From the NCBI GenBank assembly GCA_037501455.1, contig CM074860.1:45642501-45706500 (forward strand): a stretch of DNA of 64,000 bases, given 5' to 3'. Every line of letters starts with the position of its first letter. Positions within the stretch are counted from its first letter, which is position 1. A program made the position numbers and the translations under genes. The notes beneath the pieces are model-generated. The model was not told the origin of the DNA, ran no database searches, and saw only the letters and a program-made list of their open reading frames with translations. Source of the DNA: Lantana camara (lineage: Eukaryota; Streptophyta; Magnoliopsida; Lamiales; Verbenaceae). Of the stretch, positions 1-12,589 are shown piece by piece.

Positions 1-22
1 GGAGTTAACGAGGAATGGACGT
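1..22. other. unassigned flank left of element A
   Basis: Twenty-two bases before the first LTR boundary. The right end of element A is lost, so no target duplication can be tested. Confidence 0.3.
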
Positions 23-2272
23 TGTAGCACCCGGGACGATAGGCACCACATTCCCCGCACTACAAGTCTAGTCCACACATGAAATAGATGATCCAAGCAT
101 GAACCGGACTCATAGCGAACGGGAGAAAAAAATAAAATCAACCTGGCTAGGCGGAAACTAACCCTGTACCAATTAAATCAAAAAAATAACCAAGAGTGCG
201 ATGCGGAAGCAATAACGTGTAATACATAAATTTCGATAATAGTCTAAACATATAATATGATCCTAAGGTAATTGAAATTCAACCTGCATCCTATCCCAAA
301 TCAATTTCCAACAATAAATCCTGATTGGCACACCGGCCCGAATACATAAAAGAATTACAATTAAGTCAGAACAATGTAGAATGTGACTCGAGTGTACAAG
401 TGTGACTCAACCATGAATGCTATGACTCGGCTTCCGCCTAGCAACCCTGCAAGAATCTGGAAAGGCGGGAAAGAGGGGTCAGTCTCTAGAAGACTGAGTG
501 AGCAGGAGCGATACATATATATAGAAACAAGCACATGCAAGTCATAAATCCCGAGCAAAGTTTTATTTAAAGCTAGTTCCCGAGAAGGGCAAGAAAATGA
601 CAAGCAATGCTCGGTCTTTACGACTAACTCATATTAATTCCATTAAGTTCATAATTCATGAATAATCATTAAGGCTCGATGAGTGAGCGTACATAATCTC
701 CAACCAATCTCCGACCGTGTACGATACATATAATTAATATTTTGAATATGTGATCATGCAATACATCATAATACATGCAAGCCATAATCATTTGGGCAAT
801 CTGTATCTCGGCCTTCCCGCACGGTGCATAATAATAATAACATAATCGTTAACATGAAAATAAGTTCTAACCTTCTTCCTCCGGGTGGTGGACGGGTTTG
901 CAAGGCCCGACCACCTAAACATATCAATGTGGCAATTAAGGTTAATGAGTCCTCAATGCCCGGTTAGCGTTTCCTCGTCAAAAACTCCTTAACGTAGTCC
1001 GTTTCGCCGTAGTCAATGTGGGACTAATGTACGGGATCACCGTCGGCCCTGATGCCTCCCCGGATAGCCACATACACTAAGTCCCTGGGCCCGTGTTCAA
1101 TACATGCTCTCGCCAAAACATTCAATTCATGAGAAACATAATACATTTATAACATAATTAATACATTTTATAATCCTTAAGAAAAGATTTACTCGATGAC
1201 TCTATTTAAAAACAATATATAGGTATATATTAGGTTTTTGGCCAAAACTTGTCACATAAGGTTGTAGGGTTCAATACGTAACTAGAACGAAAACACCCTC
1301 ACCTCGAAAACCACGAGACAAGAGACATGAGTAGAACGGGTGCGTGCTCAATTCAGAAGTTTCCTCCCTGGAAACGAACTGTAGAAGGGAATGAACAATG
1401 TGTACTCATGAGAATTGACTCAATATGAAACCACATAGACGCAAGGCAATGCTATGAACATGATATGAATACATAAAAGATGATACTATGTCATGAACAC
1501 ATTCATGTGCACTATTAACGCATTTAAGGCATATAAACAAGCAATTTGTTCATTCAAGTACATTCATAGCATAAGGGTTTCAAGCCCAAACATCTCATAT
1601 CTTTCATAATTCGTAGCGATACCGAGCTAAAATCTTCGAACTATAATCACATTATACATTTCAACATGTTTGCATTGAATATAATAAGTATAAAGGTAAA
1701 AGGCATCACTTGAGACATCAAAAGAATGTAAGAAGGTACTTAACGTTTCATATAGAAGCACTTAAGCCACGTCATAGCAATTCAAGTCATAATTTTCAAA
1801 TTTCATACCAAATCAATTCATGAATTTAATATAACGACCATAACACGTACTATATCACGTTTACAATTAAAGAATAGACAAATAAAAACGTTCAAATGAA
1901 GATCGGAAATTAGATAAGAACATGAAATAGGTAACGATTTAATTTCCATAATTCAAATAAATCAAATTATACTTAATATCTAATAAACATATATATATAA
2001 ATATATATAAGTACACTATCATACATGCAACACAATAAATAAATCAACTAAATTACATGCATACAAATAGGTATCAATTTAAACATGCATGCATAATTAA
2101 ATATATGTATATACACGTACGTATACATGCACACACATGCACTAATACACAAAATAATCATGCATAATTAATAAATCATATGCGTGCATACATGTATAAT
2201 AAATACACCTCAATTGCATGGAAAAGACCCAAGAAACCATGCACAAAACTCATGCACACATGCACAATATAA

Positions 2273-2321
2273 TATATATATATATATATAAAAAATTCAC
2301 GTAAATGCACGTACAAGGGTA

Positions 2322-2352
<31 letters not shown>
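2273..2352. repeat. TA microsatellite tracts in LTR A
   Basis: Two runs of alternating T and A separated by about 40 bases. They account for the short tyrosine/isoleucine-rich open frames here, which are not genes. Confidence 0.9.
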
Positions 2353-2356
<4 letters not shown>

Positions 2357-2441
2357 TATGCAATCACATGTAAACAATACAAACCCAATATGCATGCACA
2401 AAGAAGAAAGAAAAGATGCAGCAGCTTCTGCATAAAGGCTA

Positions 2442-2486
2442 CCCGACCGGGCCTTTTCATGCCCAAAATCTCCCCGCCCGGGGAGA
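2442..2486 (-). repeat. pair of GC-rich dyads in LTR A
   Basis: CCCGACCGGG (2442-2451) and TCTCCCCGCCCGGGGAGA (2469-2486) are two inverted repeats whose centres lie 31 bp apart in an otherwise AT-rich LTR. The spacing matches the paired dyads of families C, D and E. Confidence 0.6.
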
Positions 2487-4005
2487 TGTATTACAGACGC
2501 AGAACTGATAGCAATTCAAGTTTATTCCCCTGTTCTAATGGTAAGAAACAAAGCAACACATAGCAGACCATTAAGGCAATAAGCGCAGCAGCAAAACGGC
2601 ACAAAAGTTCCCACAAATCAGTTGAAAATAAACAATAACTATCAAGGAAAAGAGCAGCAGCTGACAGCAGCAGTTCACAATAGAAACAGGGCACAAACGG
2701 AAGGAAAACAGGGCAACAACCATTACATTTCTTAAGAAACATGATTAGGTATGTATGTGCAACAAACAAGGCAAAAAGGAGCAGCAATTGACAGTAATTT
2801 CAGTCCCAAAAACGCAGCAGCAGTTCAAGACGTGAGGAGAGTGCATATGTGATCATTTCTTCATTTTCTTCCCAAACTCATTAATGGTAACTCATTTAAT
2901 AGCCAACTACCACAAAATACATGATCATAAATGAAATAAGGAAGTTAAAATGATCACTTTCAAGCTTTAAAATCAAAAAAAGCATCAAGTATCACAAGAG
3001 ATCAAGAATTTATGTTTTAACCTAACTATTCACTCATGCCTTCAAATCTCCATGGATTCAATCTCAAAATTAGGGATGTATGGTTCAAAATGATCATAAA
3101 TGAATATATATTACAACCCTAAGCTTACCTTGTGGATGGGATGAAGTTTGGAAGAGATTTGAGCCTTGAATCTCCAAGTATGGCAAGGGTTACGGGAATG
3201 CAACTGGAGCACGGGTTTTGTCTGATCTTTTCTCTAAGTGAGGAGTGTGTTTCGGTTAGGAAAGGGCATAGTGGGTGTAACTGGGGTTCCATAGCCTCCA
3301 ACCATGGTTAATTTGGTCAAGGTTTGAGGGAGTTATGGTCCTTTTAGTAAAGTGTGGCAGTTTTTGCATCCGTTTCGGTTTTCGGTTGAATTTCGGGGGT
3401 TCAAATGGTCTTAGAAAAATATGAGGCTAAGTTCATTAAACCCAAATTTTTATTACGAGTTCAACGAAGTTAACAGAACTCGATTCCGAGTTCCCGAGCT
3501 CAAGATATCACATACGGAACCAAGGGTGCGCTAATTGCTCATTAGCCCCTGATTTGGATTCCAAGAACAAAATAAATTCAAAACTCATGCAAATGAATCC
3601 GAAAACATGAAATGAGAATATATTCATATTCATGACACGTATATCTCCAACATATTAAATTTTCACAAAATTTCGATATCAAATCATATAAAAACGAATC
3701 GCGTTTATAACACTCATGAGCAATGCATTTATAAATTCATAATATTCCAAAATAAATAAAAAAATTTTAAATTCATTTTTAAACATCTATAAAAGTGCAC
3801 AAATTAAATATACAATTAATATCAATAAAATTAAGGTATAAACGGTCAACGAATTAACATAAATTTACTATTAATAAACTTAAGATATAAATATTTAACA
3901 TTTTATATATAAAATTAAATATATAAAACACTTATAAACAATTAATTCGTGCAATTTGGTAAGCACATACGTCATACTGTACGACTGAAAAACTGAGGCG
4001 TTACA

Positions 4006-4019
4006 ACCTCTCCCCCTTA
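4006..4019 (-). other. polypurine tract of element A
   Basis: On the minus strand this reads TAAGGGGGAGAGGT directly against the 3' LTR, the expected plus-strand primer of reverse transcription. It fixes the element's orientation. Confidence 0.85.
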
Positions 4020-7000
4020 AAAGAATCTGTCCTCGGATTCACTACTCGCCCGAACAAACAATGAGAGATTCCCCGTCTCTCACAAGCAACAAGGAGAGCG
4101 CCCCGTCTCTCGAGCAACAATGAGAGAACCCCGTCTCTCCAACAACAATGAGAGAACCCCATCTCTCAAACAACAATGCAAGGGAGTCTCCAATACTCCC
4201 GAGCCCCACAACATAAAATAGTTACATTAAAGAAAAATTACAAAAAGAAAGGTATCTAACACCAATTACAACAATTAAAGTCACGTACGTCACACAAGGG
4301 CAGGTATGAGGTATCACTCGCAGCTATCATCAATTACACAAAGCAATTTAACACGATAAGCGATTAAAGCACATGGTATCAAAATTATTTAAATTAGATT
4401 TGCATGTATGCATGTGTCATGGATGTTTCATGTACCGTTCACCGAGGTAAAGAAATTTGGAGTTGGGAGTTTTGTTGTATAATGCATGATCTGCCCTGAA
4501 AGTGAGTGCCCCGGTGAAGCCATGATAGATCCTCTTTGGATATTATTCTTGATTCCCTTTTGACTTTTACTGCTTCTAATCCTCTTCGATCTTTCATCAT
4601 TTCCCAATAAATAACCGAGCTTTGACCTCCCCGTATACCCTTAGACCATCTATCCCGAAGTTAGGTCCATAGCTACTATCTTTACCCATATCGGAGTCTA
4701 ACATATCCTCGAGGATAACTACTCTTCACAACCTTGACGATTTAATCCCGACCTTGAGACATTTATCATTATGGTCTCTCTTAACACGAATCCTTTCCCA
4801 TCTTCTGTTCATGTTATCCATTCATTCTCTTTGACCCCTTAAGGTTATATTCAGTATTTGGCCCCACATTTCTTAAATCGAAGATAGAATATTCTTGATG
4901 ATTCTTGATGTTTGATGTAAATCCTCCAATGATCATCCTTTTCGGTTTGGTATCTTCTTAAGTTTCTTTCTGAATTACCATTGGAATAACCGATGACTTA
5001 ATAATATTATCTTTGTTGGACCCCCTTTGTACTTTATTGAATTAATCTTGATTGACAACATTCCATTATATGCTAACTTGATTCGACTTCCTCTTGTCAA
5101 CTCTGACTTAGGAGTTCACAGAAGCTCCCTTATAATTCCACCCCCCTCCAAATCGGAATTCCACACATAGAAATGTTCAACGAACCATCTCCTTTATACC
5201 TCATGATAATCTTCACCCGAATTTAGTAAGTTAACTTTCACTTTAACAGTTTAACCATTAAAGCCGTTTTACTCATTTCTGATTACCACCATAAGGACTC
5301 CCAGACCTTCTCTAATAGTATTTCCGTTGTTCCTACTAAATATTTCTTTAACCATGACCTTAAGTTTAAAATTTGCATCTTGGTTGTGCTCTCCCCCTTA
5401 AATTTCTACTGTTACGTGTTAAACTCTATCGGTCCTTCTTTCGTCGAAATTCTTGATGAACAATTTTCATTAGGGAAGGTTTTAATCAAAATGGCAACCC
5501 GAAGGTTTTGCCTTTCAACTTCCCTTCTAGTTTTCTTGATGTCCAAAACCCCTTTCCTATTCTTGTCCGATCCGAACACCCCGCAGTCAACTTTAGCCTC
5601 GCTTTTCTTTTCTAAAATCTCATTCCCATCAACCTATCCATTACTTGAAATTCTTTATTTCCCCGACATCATCTCCCTTATAATGTGCAACCCCATTGTT
5701 TCTTTTCATCCATATTCAGATGTGATTCGGTTGAAATGATATTTGATAGATGAGGTGAAGGAACTTCCTATCCAATAAACACTAAAATGCATGTCGGGTT
5801 AAAATGACGATGCACGTGGCACACTTGCAACAATTTGATATGCAACACCTTAGGCAATGGAATCATATAGAGGTGTACGCACAAGTATAATAAGGAAAAT
5901 TAAATAATTTGGTGCAAAGTATGATGCACGTGCTATGAATGTCTGGAACCTGTCACCCCGATGGCAAGCCATTAGTTCGGTAGCTTATCCTCGTTTCTCT
6001 ACTCACGGGCTTCCTTTGACTTGCTGATTCCTCCTCGTTTTTCCCACGGTCTTCAAGATTCCTATGTCTCTTCGTACATCAACTTATATTTTCCCCGGTC
6101 CGAAATTGAAATTTCTTGATCTCCAAAATCTTCTATATCCACGGGATTAGCATCCAATTTCATCTAAAGAATCAACCCTTCAACATTGCCCGAACTCTCT
6201 TACAAAATTAACCCCTACTTCTAGTCGTCACCCTGATCAAAATTCCAGCTTATCTTTTATGAGTTTCAATTGGTGAACTGAACTTGTTTTCCAGTTACTT
6301 ACACATAAGTAATTTCCTTCCCAGGAGTCTTTGCCTTTCTTTACCCTTTCCCTTTATTGCTCCATATTTTCCAATTTCACCTCACAACACGACAATTCAG
6401 CTTGGATTTGGAAAAACGAACTCAAATCCCGTCCTCAATATTGCCACCTTCCATAAATTTGTATTTACCACGTTACTTGCCTTTCTCTACTCCCTTCCCG
6501 ACTCGTTTTCCATCTTAGTCAAAATCCATAGCACCCGAATCTAAACTCTTCCCGATCTTGACTTCTACAAACTCGATTTCTAATTTCCAGGTTTATTTAG
6601 AAACCCTTCTTTGACAACCCTTGGTGTTCAATTCCCACCGGATCTATTTTACCTTGACTCCTCTCAATCCTCGGTACCTCTTCAATGATCCGAACCTCCC
6701 ATTCCGGCTCTTGACCCTTGAACTCTAGCTCCACCTAGGAAGACCTCACATCTCGAATTCCCTATATTCTTTCCCGGTGCATCCTTCCTATCTTCCATGC
6801 CTCGGAACGAACTTGCAATAGATCATTGTTATCGTAGAACTTGGTCGTGGTTTGATATTATCTTCATAACCTATAAATCATAACTCATTTCAAAGATATA
6901 TGCATGCCCATGACACACATTCAACACGAAAGGCACGGATCCAATATAAAAATGCAACAGGTAATTCGACAAGATTCAAAAGGAAAGATAATTTCATGTT

Positions 7001-7096
7001 CAAAATCGATGCAATGCACACATTATCACGTAGTTCCTAAGCCGTACGACCTATACTGACTCAACCACGACACGAGAACACCGGTTTTGCAACCGG
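4020..7096 (-). other. element A internal region, no coding capacity seen
   Basis: About 3 kb without a recognisable gag, protease, reverse transcriptase or integrase. The short open frames (for example 5380-5739 and 6284-6544) match no retrotransposon domain and look like chance. The end next to the purine tract holds the GAGAGA/TCTCTC minisatellite listed separately. Confidence 0.6.
4055..4200 (-). repeat. hairpin minisatellite beside the purine tract (A)
   Basis: Four to five units of the form GAGAGA-ACCCCG-TCTCTC, about 30 bp apart, each a short inverted repeat. The same kind of array occupies the same place, just inside the 3' LTR, in D and B. Confidence 0.8.
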
Positions 7097-7108
7097 GCTC
7101 TGATACCA
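7097..7108 (-). other. primer-binding site of element A
   Basis: Minus strand TGGTATCAGAGC, complementary to the 3' end of plant initiator methionine tRNA, eight bases from the LTR. It is followed by a hairpin with CCGGTT and AACCGG arms and a GCAA loop. Confidence 0.9.
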
Positions 7109-7116
7109 CTTAAGGA

Positions 7117-7659
7117 TGTAGCACCCGAGACGATAGGCACCACATCCCCCCGCACTACAAGTGTAGTCTACACATGAAATGGATGATCCAAGCATGAACC
7201 GGACTCATAGCGAACGGGAGACAAAAATAAAATCAACCTGGCTAGGCGGAAACTAACCCTGTACCAATTAAATCAAAAAAATAACCAAGAGTGCAATGCG
7301 GAAGCAATAATGTGTAATACATAAATTTCGATAGTAGTTCAAACATATAATATGATCCTAAGGTAATTGAAATTCAACCTGCATCCTAACCCGAATCAAT
7401 TTCCAACAATAAATCCTGATTGGCACACCGGTCCGAATACATAAAGGAATTACAATTAAGTCATAACAATGTAGAATGTAACTCGAGTGTACAAGTGTGA
7501 CTCAACTAAGAATGCTATGACTCGACTTCCGCCTAGAAAACCTGCAAGAATCTGAAAAGGCGGGAAAGAGTGGCCAGTCTCTAGAAGATTGAGTGAGCAG
7601 GAGCGATACATATATATAGAAACAAGCACATGCAAGTCATAAATCCCGAGCAAAGTTTT
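7117..7659 (-). repeat. element A 5' LTR, truncated (543 bp left)
   Basis: Matches 23-560 of the left LTR with scattered substitutions, then stops at 7659 where B-host begins. The missing part is not found on the far side of B-host, which is itself truncated near 46840. Confidence 0.85.
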
Positions 7660-7972
7660 TGTGACGCCCCGTATTCTCGAAGGGCGTCTTGACGATATTA
7701 ACAAGTAAGTCTCTACACTTGTGTGTGTTTAATTTAAGAGTTTCTTAAATTATGTGATTTAATGTAAATCCGATTTAATATGTGATCATTCGGATTATTC
7801 TAAAATTAATGGTTAAGTTGATTTTAAATCCATCATGTTACTTAACTTGTTTAATTTCGGTTTACTTGAATTCCTTGAGATTAATTATCAATCATGTGTT
7901 TACGAAGTGTCGTTAAATTGTACGAAAGGTTTCTAAAATTTAAATTGAATTAAACTCTAATTGGTAAATCCC
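7660..7972 (+). mobile_element. B-host LTR, first segment
   Basis: Starts TGTGACGCCCCGTATTCTCG, the start of the B-family LTR read on the plus strand (compare the reverse complement of 37600-37906). It is interrupted at 7972 by solo LTR C and resumes at 23869. Confidence 0.8.
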
Positions 7973-8834
7973 TGTGACGCCCCGTTTCTCGATCAAGGTA
8001 TGCTTTGGTACGAGAGTGAACGATTTTCTTTTCTTGCATGAATTATGTGAATAATATGCCTTAATTGACCGTTATGCTTGAACTTATGTGGAATATATGA
8101 CATGTATGAAATACGTGACTATTTGATATGGTAATTATGTGCTTGTATTGCTTCCATTTGGCTTCGATGGCATGCTTCGTGTTTAATCAAAATAATGTGC
8201 TTATTTGGACATTAAAGCATAATTTAGGGACCAAAAAGTAAATTTATTTTCTAAGCCTGAAACTGGATAGAACTTGTTGTAATTGAGTAGATAATTCGAT
8301 TACGAGTTCGTGGGTTTTTGAATGGCTCGATTTGGAGTTCGGACGAAGAAGTTATAGCCATTCTACGAAAAGTCAACCTTTTTATAAGACTTATAACCCA
8401 ATTCCGAATTTAGCCCAATTTGAGACCCAATTTCACTCCTAACCCGCTCCAATTGACCCGGTTCGCGACCCAAATAGCTGACCCAAATAACTAAATCAGA
8501 TTTTAACACCCAACATCCCATTTCACGTTATTTGAAAGATTCAAACCCTTCTCTCCCTCACTTTTCTCTCCAACCCATTCATCTTCTCTCAAGAACACCT
8601 TCAACCATTTTCAAGAGACAAGATTGGAGATTGAAGCTAGAGATCCAAGACTCAATACCAAGCTATTCTCTTTGATTCTCAGCTCCTAAGGTAAGGTTTT
8701 GTGTAAATGCTTGGGTTATGCTTTGAGCTTGAAGCTCTTGGTAGAAGCATGAACTAGGGTTGAATTTTATGAGTTTAATCCATGTTTTCTTGATGAATTC
8801 GTGTTCTAAGTATGCTATTTGGACCCTAGAAATA
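7973..8834 (+). mobile_element. solo LTR C, first segment
   Basis: Begins TGTGACGCCCCGTTTC inside B-host. The five bases before it are ATCCC; the five after its far end (23869-23873) are ATCTC, a one-mismatch target duplication. D is inserted at 8834. Joined across D, the two pieces make an LTR of about 3.1 kb with no primer site or interior, so it is a solo LTR. Confidence 0.8.
8830..8834. repeat. target-site duplication AAATA (left of D)
   Basis: AAATA lies directly before TGTAGCAC and recurs at 21582-21586 directly after GCGTTACA, so the outer ends of the D complex are an intact insertion. Confidence 0.9.
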
Positions 8835-11438
8835 TGTAGCACCCCTATCCGTAGAGATACCACACCCCCGCACTATAGGCCGATCCACATACGAAATGGA
8901 CAATCCGTACATGAACTAACCTATAGCGAACGGGTGACAATAAAAGAAAAGACGAGCTAGGCGGGACTAAACCCCAAAGCAATACAAAACCAGGACATAT
9001 AAAATTAAAAGCGGAAGCATTAACTCATAAATACATATAGGTACCATATTTATCAGATAGATACGTATAGATACCAAACTAACTATCAATACATTATCAT
9101 CTCTTATACATGATCAAGTATTCAAAATGTGATAACAATAGACATGACATGAGGAGTAGTAAAATATATACATGCTGGTACACTGATAGACTCGTGACAA
9201 TGCAAGACTGGACCAGACTCCCGCCTAGCACGACCGGCTCTCAAGTACCTGAAAAGTGAAGTATCAGTCTACCGAAGACTGAGTGAGGGGCATATATAGC
9301 GCAATCACATGCAAGTTATAACCTCGGGTAAGGTTTTATAATTAAAAGTAATATAAGTTCACAATAACATAAACTCGCCCGAGATTACAACTACCAGTAT
9401 TAAGTACTTGTTCGTTTTCATGCAATCAATCAATACATGGCCCCGGCGAGTAAGGGTGGTCTCCAACCGATTTCCCAATAAACATGAACATGCTTGCTTG
9501 TTTAATAGTCACTAGGTGATCATGCAATTCACTTATCGTGCAATCGTGCGATAGGGTACTCATATAACACGTTCATGAAATGACAATCATGCAATAACCC
9601 GAGGCGCACCCGTGGTGCCGGACTCGTCCCCAGTCTCCTTCTTCCTCCGGTTTGATGAAGGGATTGCAAGGCCCCAACATCCAATCTCATTGAGCAGAGG
9701 GTACATGAATCCCTAAGCCCGGAGCTCCTTCCTCCACTAACCTCCTAGTGGATTCAGGGGTGACCCCTAGTGTGGTGAGGATAGCGCCAGAGTTACCCGT
9801 CAGCCCTTGCTTTCCCGGTTGGCTCCAGTCACTACCCTCGGGCCCAAAAGTATCCGTCATGCTACTCGCCTAAACATGCATGAAACAATACCTGACTTGC
9901 TTGCTTGCTTGCTGGCTTGCTTGAACATAACTTGAAATGATCAATGATTTAGAGAAAGTATAACTATAGATACCTTTTTGGCCAAAATATCACATAAAGG
10001 GTATGCAGGTTCTATATAACTAACAATTAAACCTCACCTATACCGACAAAGACAAGTAGGCACGACCTACGGGGCTTGCTCCTCGTCCCTACCCTCGTAA
10101 CCTGTGCAAACACGACACTTATACATGAGACATGACCTAAAATGTGACGAACAGCGGAAATGTAACGAGATGACCACGAAAATGCAATGTGGTATGATAA
10201 CATGTTGTTTCACATCATATTAGCACATATTACAGCAATTCGGGGTCAAAGAAGTCGTTGGATCGAGGGGCTAAAAATGTAATTTTATGCAGTCACATTT
10301 GTTCTGTCAGCGAGGTGGGAACGGCCGTTCCGGGTTGCCTTTGTAAATGGGAACGGTCGTTCCCATTCCTCCCAAAAACGCACCAACGTTTTCCCCCTTT
10401 AAAACGCGCGGAAGCTGGGAACGGCCCTTCCGGCACAAGGCCAAAATGGGAACGGCCGTTCCCATGCTCAGCCGCCTAAATCATTTGAAAAGGTGGGAAC
10501 GCCCGTTCCCACTATGCCTTGAGGCTGGGAACGGCCGTTCCCTGTTTCTGCAAATATGAAGAACAGAGAAAAACAGGGGAGGGTTACGGGAATGATCAAC
10601 AAAGCAACCAAAAATCCATTTTCAATCAACCAAGTCATGATCTTCTGGAAATGTGATGCATACATATACAACAAGTAATAATACTCCTTTAAAACACCTA
10701 AACCATGGAAAATCATCAAGAATCAAGATCTCAAGTTCATACTCAAACTTGATCACTCAAGCTAAATATTCAAGAATTCAAGCTATACTTCATACCATAA
10801 TTCATGAAATGATCACACAATCATGCTTCCATCTACCAATCATCCATCTAGCATATAAATCCTAAACCCTAGTTCCTACGAAGATGCTCAAGAGACCATA
10901 TGTATCCACTTACATGCTTTTGAAGGTAAAGAAATGAATGGAGAAGATGATGATGGATGCTTGAGCTCAAAAGCTTGGAGTTCCTTGAATAACTTGGATG
11001 ATTTGATGAAATCTCTTCTCCCCCTTTTCTACGTGAAGAACCGAGAGCAAGAAAGATGGAGATGTTGGTGAATTTTGAAGCAAATGATCATGAGAAGCTT
11101 GGAGATGCAATATACCGTGATATTTGGGAAATATGTAATATTTGCAATTAAACCCTCCAAGTTATTTAAGTTAAGCAATTAAGGATATCAAGTTTGGAAA
11201 GTGATCACTTTAGTCCTCAAAGGTTTTCATGCAATTCGGTCCCTAAGTTTAAAAGAATGAACGTATAGGGCCAAGTTGACAATTAAATCATTTTCGGTAA
11301 TTAATTCACGAAATAAACATTTTCAAGTTATGAGATAAATTATAAGTTTAATATGAATTTCATGAAAGTATTATAAATTTTAATTTATAAAATTATTTTA
11401 GACATAAAATATTAATAAATGAAAATCGGGGCGTTACA
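8835..11438 (-). repeat. D LTR 1 (2604 bp, 3' LTR)
   Basis: TGTAGCACCC to GCGTTACA. Read on the minus strand it holds the six-palindrome array (10317-10542), a donor-like ATAG|GTGAGG (10037), GCGCTATATATGCCCC as a possible TATA box (near 9300), a hairpin at 9265-9281, an acceptor-like TTTTCAG ending at 9249, and stem arms TCCCGCCTAGC (9219-9229) and GCTAGGCGGGA (8956-8966). Confidence 0.9.
10317..10542 (-). repeat. array of six GGGAACGGCCGTTCCC palindromes (D LTR 1)
   Basis: Units start at 10317, 10349, 10417, 10448, 10495 and 10527, giving steps of 32, 68, 31, 47 and 32 bp, that is three pairs about 32 bp apart. Units at 10448 and 10527 are perfect 16-bp palindromes; the rest carry one or two changes. 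Small open frames with repeated WERPFP or NGRS words come only from this repeat. Confidence 0.9.
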
Positions 11439-11452
11439 ACTCTCCCCCCCTT
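11439..11452 (-). other. polypurine tract of element D
   Basis: Minus strand reads AAGGGGGGGAGAGT against the LTR boundary at 11438. Confidence 0.8.
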
Positions 11453-11504
11453 AAAAGGACCTGGTCCCTAGGTCCACTGTCAAGTTTTAAAACGATGCAA
11501 AATT

Positions 11505-11645
11505 TATAAGAGAACCCCGTCTCTTGAATAAGGAATGAAAGAACCCCGTCTTTCACAAGAAGTGAGAAAACCCCGTTTCTCAACAAGAAGTGAGAGAGTC
11601 CCGTCTCTCAACAGAAAATGAGAGAGCCCCGTCTCTCACAAGGAA
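11505..11645 (-). repeat. hairpin minisatellite beside the purine tract (D)
   Basis: Five units of GAGAGA-NCCCCG-TCTCTC type, same place and form as in element A. Confidence 0.75.
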
Positions 11646-11845
11646 TGAAGTAGTTCAAAGAGTAAATAACGAGAACAATGGCATGAATGTTGCATGGACA
11701 AATAGAATCATAATCATTTCACAAATATCATATAGACAACTAAACCAATTAATCACATACTTATCACTCATAATTAACTAGTTGGCAATGCACAAGAAAT
11801 TAAATACACTAACAATAAGATCAGTAATGCACGTGGTATGCATGG

Positions 11846-12589
11846 TTAAAGGTACCGTTCACCGTTGGTTGTATCATGTATATAATTGGTACCTTCCCGT
11901 GCTCGCACTGGTAATCTACCACCCCCGGGAGATTTCCCTCGTAGCCTTGAGCAAGTGTCGATGTGATGCTCGTCACTTCCGCAGTAGAGACATAATCCCA
12001 ACCGTTTCCTACAGCCATCATAAGTGTGGTTATCACGTCCACAATAACTGCAAAGCAGTTTCCCGGAAGATGTTGTTGACACTGGGATACGCGAAGTTCT
12101 CGAACTCGATCAAAGTGATTGCTTCTTTTTCTTGCGAGATCTTTCCTGAGGTGCCGGGGTATGATAAGAGATAGGCCGCTTTCCTTTGCTAAAAAGCTGT
12201 CCCGACTTTGAACCTGAAGCCTGTCCGGGGTGAGGATTAGACCTTCTTGCCTCAAACAAGGTGGTGCCTCGGTCCTTTTCTTGGGAGTCACTCGGAATTA
12301 GTTCCCACACTCTTTTGATTTTCTTGAGTTGTGATCCGGTGGAATCCTTGTTTCCTTCAAAGGGTTTTGAGGATGGTTGGTTCTGAAATTCCCTAAATGC
12401 CATCGAAATTTGGCCCGGCTGTGATGCTAAGTCCCGCGACTCGGAGGAAACATACTCTTTTATCTTCTGATCTACTAAACGAACCAAAGACTCGAAAAAC
12501 TCCTGAGGCTGAACCGGAGGGGGTAGTTGCGGAGAAACTCTAGGCACTCGCTCCCTATAAGGGCGATCTTGCGACATCCTGTTAATCAA
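11846..12589 (-). pseudogene. broken gag of element D
   Basis: The minus-strand frame from about 12577 to 12110 matches the start of the E gag in short blocks (REFQNQ, DSQEK, GQASGS, SGKRP-like). The part of E between [10 protein letters not shown] and GQASGS, roughly 120 residues of capsid, is missing. The double zinc knuckle (CSYCGRDNHTYDGC, then CLYCGSDEHHIDTC) follows at 12060-11950 in another frame. Gag normally forms the particle and binds the element's RNA; this copy could not encode a normal capsid. Protease and polymerase are absent. Confidence 0.75.

Larger units (their letters stand above)
23..4005 (-). repeat. element A 3' LTR (complete, 3983 bp)
   Basis: Bounded by TGTAGCACCC at 23 and GGCGTTACA ending at 4005, directly before the purine tract. 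Read on the minus strand it contains a splice-donor-like GAG|GTGAGG at 1302, a TATATATA tract near 520, a hairpin at 480-496 (CAGTCT/AGACTG arms), an acceptor-like TTGCAG ending at 447, and the stem arms TTCCGCCTAGC (432-442) and GCTAGGCGGAA (146-156). The long LTR is typical of this retrotransposon group. Confidence 0.85.
23..7659 (-). mobile_element. element A: non-coding long-LTR Ty3/gypsy-type retrotransposon, right end cut off
   Basis: On the minus strand the order is LTR, primer site, internal region, purine tract, LTR. The left LTR (3' LTR of the element) is complete at 23-4005. The right one is cut at 7659, where an unrelated LTR beginning TGTGACGCCCCG starts. No gag or pol frame is visible in the 3.1-kb interior, so it is a large non-autonomous (LARD-like) element dependent on relatives such as E. 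The two LTRs differ at many sites over the shared 540 bp, more than in the other pairs here, which fits its place as the oldest layer of the nest. Confidence 0.85.

Noticed and set aside
10258..10719. Several overlapping open frames with repeated WERPFP/NGRS words, also at 16348, 17371-17920, 20401 and 26099-26544
   Set aside because: They read the palindrome repeat in all frames and strands; no start context or family.
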